In this document: piece after piece, positions 15,101 to 18,652 of the stretch | Numbering within the stretch: the first letter of the stretch is position 1 | Layout: every line of letters begins with the position of its first letter | Assembly: GCA_002404395.1 (NCBI GenBank) | Contig: DHJP01000095.1 | Span: 19,952-38,603, forward strand | Direction of reading: 5' to 3' | From: Clostridiales bacterium UBA4717 | GTDB lineage: Bacteria > Bacillota > Clostridia > Oscillospirales > CAG-272 | Length of the DNA stretch: 18,652 nt | The notes under the pieces: generated by a model | Databases searched by the model: none | What the model saw: only the letters and a program-made list of their open reading frames with translations | Told to the model about the DNA's origin: nothing | Position numbers and translations under genes: made by a program

Positions 15101-18100
15101 ATGGGTCGAATATAAACTGTCGGTTCCGAAAGCGGGCGAATACCGTCTGGTATTTTCGTATGCGGCGAATGGAAACTTTACAGATCCGTATACGTTCAGT
15201 GCAAACGGTGAGGCTATTGAGGTCGGGACCTATACGCTCAAGAATACCAAGCCGGACGGAGTTACGGGCGTGCCTGCATATAATACCGTTGCTGAATCGC
15301 AGCCGTTCAGACTCACGCTTCCCGAGGGGATCGTCACGTTCCGCATAACCGGTGTTACAGCTAACACTCCGAACCTCGATGCACTGATATTCAAGACCGA
15401 CTGCGTTGAGATAAACGAGAGCGGTGACACAAAGATCGAAGCTGAAAATTATTATAATATCAAGGATAATTACACCGGTAATTTTGAAACTAATTCAAAC
15501 GGCTCAATGAATCTGACGAGCTTCGGCGGCAAGTGGACCGAATATAAGCTGTCGGTTCCGAAAGCAGGAAAGTACAGTATGGTGCTTTCATATTCGGCAA
15601 CAAACACTTATATTTCGCCTTATAAATTCAGCGCGAACGGAACAGAGCTTGAAGTTGACGCCTATACGCTTGCGAAAACTTCGCCGGAGGGTTCAGAGGG
15701 CAACGCATATTGGAACACTGTCGGTGAATCGGATCCGATCACTGTAACGCTTCCTGCAGGAGAAGTTATCTTCCGTGTAACCGGCGAAAGCGACGCTCCG
15801 AATTTTGACGCTTTTATATTTAAAGGCTATGAAGGCGGCGATGACAGCGGAGATGACAGTGAGATTGTCGACAACGACTTGTCGTATGCCGAAACCGAAA
15901 CGCCTCTCTCGCTTATCGACGTGTATAACGGCAAAATTACACTTGACGAGTTCATTGCGAGCATGACAAACCTTGATCTCATAAAGCTTGCCGGAGGAAG
16001 TGCAGGCACCGTATCGCGAAGCGCGGCGTCTTTCGGACGGCTTGTGGAGTATGAAATACCTCAGGTAACTGTAGCGGACGGCGGTTCGGGACTGAGACTT
16101 GAACCCGATATCGGTGCGACCTGCTTACCTAACGCAACCTTGCTTGCGTGCACTTGGAATACCGAGCTTATACGCGAGGTAGGACGAATCGCCGGCAGAG
16201 ACGGCATGGCGACCAACAATGACGGCTGGCTCTCGCCCGGTATGAACATTCATAGAAATCCGCTCTGCGGACGTAACTTTGAGTATTTTTCCGAGGATCC
16301 GCTCGTGACCGGTATTTCCGCTTCAATGGTAATACTCGGTGCAAAGGACGAGGGTGTGAGCGCGGTTCCGAAGCATTTTGCGCTCAATAACACCGAGATC
16401 TCACGAGGCATAAGCGACAGCCGCGTTTCCGAGAGGGCGATGCGTGAAATCTATCTTGAAGGCTTCAGGATAATGGTCAAGCTGACCGATACAAAGTATC
16501 TCATGAGTTCCTACAACAAGGTAAACGGTGTTGAGGTTGCCGAAAGCTATGACCTGCTCACCGGAATACTCAGAAACGAGTGGGGCTTTGACGGCGTAGT
16601 AATGACCGACTGGGCAAACGATTCAAATCATCTCAAGGAAGTGCTCGCAGGAAACAATCTTAAAATGCCCAAGGGCGATATCAACGCCTTTGTGGATGCA
16701 CTTGCAGACGGCACGATTAAGCGAAGCGACTTAAAGCATAATGCAAAGAGCCTGCTTACTGCGATCCTTTCCACCAACTCTATGAAAAACGCCGCAAACT
16801 TCAATGAAGTGAGTGCCGAAAAGTCTGCGGTGATACACGCTAAGAACTTCAACTTTATGAACGATAACCACACCGGACAGGACGCTGACGGCAATTGGGT
16901 CCAGGCGCAGTCATGGGCGTTCATTGTGACGACTGCGAACAAGCTTGATGTATACGCACCGCTTGCCGCAGAAGTCGGAGGCAGTGCGGATTATCCGGAC
17001 AGAAGAATCTTTGCAGACTACTATATAGACGCGCTTGATGCCGGCAAATATACGCTTGATCTTTTGGCATACTACAATTCGGGCAATGGCATAGTTGACG
17101 TGGAGCTTGACGGAGAGCCGCTTGCAAGTGTCAAGGTCAAATCGACCAAGAGCGATATGGTGCATACCGAAACGCTGGTCATGGTACTTACACGCGGTAA
17201 GCACAAGATACGCCTGTCAAGAAACCGTGCTTCGACTTCCTCTTCGATCAAGCTTAATCGGGTCATTGTCTCGCCGTACCTCGGCGGTGAACTTGACGGC
17301 AATGCCAACATAAGCGGAAAACTCATTGTTGTCGGCGCGCCGAGCTATGAGACTTCATATGCCTGCGACTGCAGTGCAAGCATAGTGCTTTCCGAAAACG
17401 GCGACACCAAGGCGATCGTCAGAGAATATGACGCGGCGCTTGTAGGTACGGACAACGGAAACACGCTCTTAAGCTACTCTTTCTCCGCACCCGACGGAAC
17501 TTATAAGATAAGCGTGCAGAAGCGCGGTTATACGACAGTCGAGAGCGAGATCAAGGTTTCGGGCGGCTTTGCCATGATCCCGACGCTTACGCTTAAGCGA
17601 AGCGACTGTACGGTTTATCTGCCGAAATGCGAAGAGTGCGGCAGGTCGGCTCAGGCGTACGACAGCCACAGCTTTGCATACAATTACGACAAGGATCATC
17701 ATTATCTTGAGTGCGAACGCTGCTCGGTGACTGAGGGCGAAAAGGCGGCGCATGATTTTGATGAAAACGGAAAGTGCAAAGTTTGCGCTTACGATTCAAG
17801 TATCTCATATAAGGTAAAGGTAAACGTCGGCGAGTTCGGTAAGGTGGAGTACAACGGAACAGTATACACCGAAGACTTTACCGCAAACGTTCAGGTCAAT
17901 AAAAATATAACTCTTACGGCAATTGTAAAGGGTAACTCTCCGTTCCTCGGTTGGTATGCCGCCGGCGCAAAGCTCAGCGATAATACCGTCCTTGAGTTTA
18001 CGGTCTGCGACGATATAACGCTTGACGCAAGCTTCTTCCCGAGCTATGTCCTCTTTACGCCCGAAAGCGGACTTTCGGGTAAGAACGGAGGAAGCGCTAT

Positions 18101-18652
18101 CATTGCAACAAAAGTTGAAGCCAAAGACGGCGTTCCGGCTCATATAAACTATAATGTTCCGGCGGCAGTGACGGCGAATGACGGTTCGAGATTTTATATG
18201 CTGCTTGACACGAACAAATATCCCGAAGGCTATTCTTCAAGCGATTTTCCGTATATGAAGCTTTGCTACAGAACAAAAGAGTATACCAATTCGCTTGACA
18301 TAAACATTGAAAACACTCAGGAAGCAAGAGCGTGGGGCGGTGAAAACTTCACGATGGTCAATGACGGAAATTTCAACACGCTCATTTATGATCTTGCGAA
18401 AAAGTCAGACGGTACCGCCAATTGGAGCGGCGGTAATGAGAGTTTGAACACGACCTCGCCTATCTTCGCAAACAACTTTACCGAAAGTCCGTTGGCACAG
18501 TTCCAGATACGTACCGCAGGCAGACAAAATACGACCTTGGTGCCCGGGGATCTTGACATCGCATACATTGCGTTTTTCAGCGATCTTGAAGAAGCCAAAA
18601 ACTTCGTTTATGAAAGCAAAAACCGCCGTCTCACGCTCACCGCGTGCGGCGG
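12168..18652 (+). CDS. Giant secreted GH3 glycoside hydrolase with permuted domains and CBM6-like array (3' end outside window)
   Basis: The frame is open from ATG 12168 to the window edge (2,161 codons, no stop). Residues 1-23 are a signal peptide. The GH3 C-terminal alpha/beta domain spans about 50-320, with Glu187 in QGEGTDR as the likely acid/base and the AWLPG block at 245. An Fn3-like domain follows to about 445. A divergent CBM6-like module covers ~500-631, and four tandem CBM6-like modules ~642-1221. After a short Asp-rich linker the GH3 barrel domain covers ~1246-1535, with GRNFEYFSEDP, PKHF and the nucleophile Asp1481 in VMTDW. Beyond are a beta-sandwich (~1555-1705), a carboxypeptidase-regulatory-like segment, a Cys-rich zinc-ribbon-like part (~1815-1880), an InlB-type repeat (~1881-1960) and an unassigned domain. 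Both catalytic residues are present, so a beta-glycosidase is likely, but the substrate is unknown. No cell-wall anchor is visible yet. Confidence 0.9.
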   Translation, partial: MKKFLCLLLSALMLLAAFPVAAAEGESGGAILANSVADGEYGLRTETIRRNYSIAREAAGEGMVLLENNGALPFDGGEKVTLFGVGQYNFVEGGTGSGASFTAYKPDLVDSMKAAAEQGRIELNTAFLDMYYTYWAEKLAEAAPDPYHAANQQAVNMEDVALTEADVAAARAVSDTVIYTISRIQGEGTDRKAIKGDYYISDIEAANLKLINDAGFEKFILILNTSVSIDTSFFKDYDDLDAVLMAWLPGTEGAYAIADILLGDVNPSGKLVDTFASSYDDYPSADFYRVSSIQNYSEDIFNGYRYFETFDPEYTKVNYEFGYGLSYTTFEISNDRVTNDGTTITVEATVKNTGSVAGKEVVQVYFSAPQGKLGKAARELCAYSKTDLLAPGASQVLTMEFLINDMAAFDDLGKTGHKSAYVLEAGDYNIYVGNSVKNAGARGVKGTYNVPELIVTEQLTSLAAPKHLEKRLLADGTWESLQTAGVDDGGSFQIDTTKTKVVIEAENAQRYDEGIETVTLFGGELDNLKYLTGLTTGKSIEYDVTPDKATPVMLTLAVSNPGEAFTAPFKVYLNGTEVTVSAVVKNTCAEGEHVYTEFGYAVLSLADGKNTIKLVSTTDTALELDYLELRPMENNILGSAARVKVEAEDYVACAAGYNVNGINLETNSNGSKNLSSFNYGKWTEYLLSVPMEGEYRLILSYAANGNFTSPYTFSANGELIKVSSYSLPDTKPAGASTVTEIYNTVAESQAITLTLPAGIVTFRVTAPGGAPNLDALIFESSFTELSETKDTKIEAEAYNNISDGYNGNLEDASNDSKNLSSFNDGKWVEYILSVPKTGDYSLVLSYAATSGFDSPYVFSVNGTDLTPDAYTLEKTTPAGATTDKEVYNTVAESDPITVTLPAGIVKFRITAPGSAPNLDALIFRAGAAVDYVEISETKDTKIEAEDYFTCHPEYNVNKINLEDASNGSKNLSALKGGKWVEYKLSVPKAGEYRLVFSYAANGNFTDPYTFSANGEAIEVGTYTLKNTKPDGVTGVPAYNTVAESQPFRLTLPEGIVTFRITGVTANTPNLDALIFKTDCVEINESGDTKIEAENYYNIKDNYTGNFETNSNGSMNLTSFGGKWTEYKLSVPKAGKYSMVLSYSATNTYISPYKFSANGTELEVDAYTLAKTSPEGSEGNAYWNTVGESDPITVTLPAGEVIFRVTGESDAPNFDAFIFKGYEGGDDSGDDSEIVDNDLSYAETETPLSLIDVYNGKITLDEFIASMTNLDLIKLAGGSAGTVSRSAASFGRLVEYEIPQVTVADGGSGLRLEPDIGATCLPNATLLACTWNTELIREVGRIAGRDGMATNNDGWLSPGMNIHRNPLCGRNFEYFSEDPLVTGISASMVILGAKDEGVSAVPKHFALNNTEISRGISDSRVSERAMREIYLEGFRIMVKLTDTKYLMSSYNKVNGVEVAESYDLLTGILRNEWGFDGVVMTDWANDSNHLKEVLAGNNLKMPKGDINAFVDALADGTIKRSDLKHNAKSLLTAILSTNSMKNAANFNEVSAEKSAVIHAKNFNFMNDNHTGQDADGNWVQAQSWAFIVTTANKLDVYAPLAAEVGGSADYPDRRIFADYYIDALDAGKYTLDLLAYYNSGNGIVDVELDGEPLASVKVKSTKSDMVHTETLVMVLTRGKHKIRLSRNRASTSSSIKLNRVIVSPYLGGELDGNANISGKLIVVGAPSYETSYACDCSASIVLSENGDTKAIVREYDAALVGTDNGNTLLSYSFSAPDGTYKISVQKRGYTTVESEIKVSGGFAMIPTLTLKRSDCTVYLPKCEECGRSAQAYDSHSFAYNYDKDHHYLECERCSVTEGEKAAHDFDENGKCKVCAYDSSISYKVKVNVGEFGKVEYNGTVYTEDFTANVQVNKNITLTAIVKGNSPFLGWYAAGAKLSDNTVLEFTVCDDITLDASFFPSYVLFTPESGLSGKNGGSAIIATKVEAKDGVPAHINYNVPAAVTANDGSRFYMLLDTNKYPEGYSSSDFPYMKLCYRTKEYTNSLDINIENTQEARAWGGENFTMVNDGNFNTLIYDLAKKSDGTANWSGGNESLNTTSPIFANNFTESPLAQFQIRTAGRQNTTLVPGDLDIAYIAFFSDLEEAKNFVYESKNRRLTLTACG
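14091..15829 (+). repeat. Four tandem CBM6-like module repeats within the GH3 gene
   Basis: The units begin near 14091, 14535, 14982 and 15426, a period of 444-447 bp (148-149 residues). Each runs from an IEAE(D/N/A)Y-type start through GKWxEYxLSVPxxGxY, then SPYxFSxNG, and ends in APNLDALIF. They fit the CBM6/CBM35 beta-sandwich pattern, in which the initial Glu residues and late Asn/Asp form the binding face. High identity between units suggests recent internal duplication. Confidence 0.8.
17610..17805 (+). other. Cys/His-rich zinc-ribbon-like segment in the GH3 protein
   Basis: Paired Cys motifs (CEECG, CERC, CKVC) alternate with His-containing stretches (HSF, DHHYLEC, HDF) over about 65 residues. 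Similar CxxC/H-rich repeats occur in clostridial surface proteins. They are probably structural and metal-binding; the function is not known. Confidence 0.55.

Noticed and set aside
12211..17808. Many antisense or out-of-frame ORFs within the GH3 gene
   Set aside because: They are short, lack recognisable domains, and overlap a continuous frame with clear family motifs, so they are shadows.
1..18652. CRISPR array, tRNA or rRNA genes, transposase or phage genes
   Set aside because: No regularly spaced direct repeats with variable spacers, no cloverleaf or rRNA sequence, and no recombinase or phage-like frame were seen. The only regular repeat array is the protein-coding CBM6-like one.

Overview
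The window looks like chromosomal DNA of an anaerobic low-to-mid GC Firmicute of class Clostridia, probably an uncultured Oscillospirales/Ruminococcaceae-type gut, rumen or digester bacterium. This is an inference from three things: the gene order nusB - M22-like - xseA - xseB - ispA - divergent PAP2 - tlyA - nadK - argR - recN, the style of the proteins, and a very large secreted glycoside hydrolase.

Region 1 (1-9642, minus strand) is one long housekeeping operon. It starts at a near-perfect sigma-A promoter (TTGACA-N17-TATAAT at 9642-9614). It reads leftward through nusB, a TsaD/Kae1-like protein, xseA, xseB, a farnesyl-diphosphate synthase, a divergent PAP2 membrane protein, tlyA, nadK, argR, recN and murB. 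Spacing is mostly tight or overlapping. Three junctions (xseB-ispA, nadK-argR, recN-murB) are wider and hold palindromes. The dxs gene often found between ispA and tlyA in this neighbourhood is not here. nadK has no ATG/GTG/TTG start in its expected N-terminus.

Region 2 (9643-11065) is a divergent secreted M23 zinc peptidase on the plus strand. It follows a palindrome-rich leader with a possible 7-codon upstream ORF, and ends at a 14-bp hairpin shared with the convergent regulator.

Region 3 (11066-18652) is a regulator/target pair: a minus-strand AraC-type activator and, divergently, a giant secreted GH3 protein that is still open at the right edge (more than 2,160 codons). The GH3 domains are in reversed order (C-terminal domain, Fn3-like, five CBM6-like modules, then the TIM-barrel domain). 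Further out lie a beta-sandwich, a Cys-rich zinc-ribbon-like segment and an InlB-type repeat. Two 9-bp direct repeats 22 bp apart sit directly upstream of the GH3 -35 box and are a plausible AraC operator.

The most unusual signal is a dispersed two-hairpin element. It consists of a 15-nt palindrome of the form G(C/T)CG(C/G)C-loop-complement, joined by a conserved AT-rich spacer of about 25 nt to a second palindrome. It lies in gene leaders on both strands and always in the same orientation relative to the downstream gene. In four leaders it ends 12-13 nt before a start codon, with the Shine-Dalgarno sequence in that gap. The stems show compensatory base changes. I do not recognise it as a named family.
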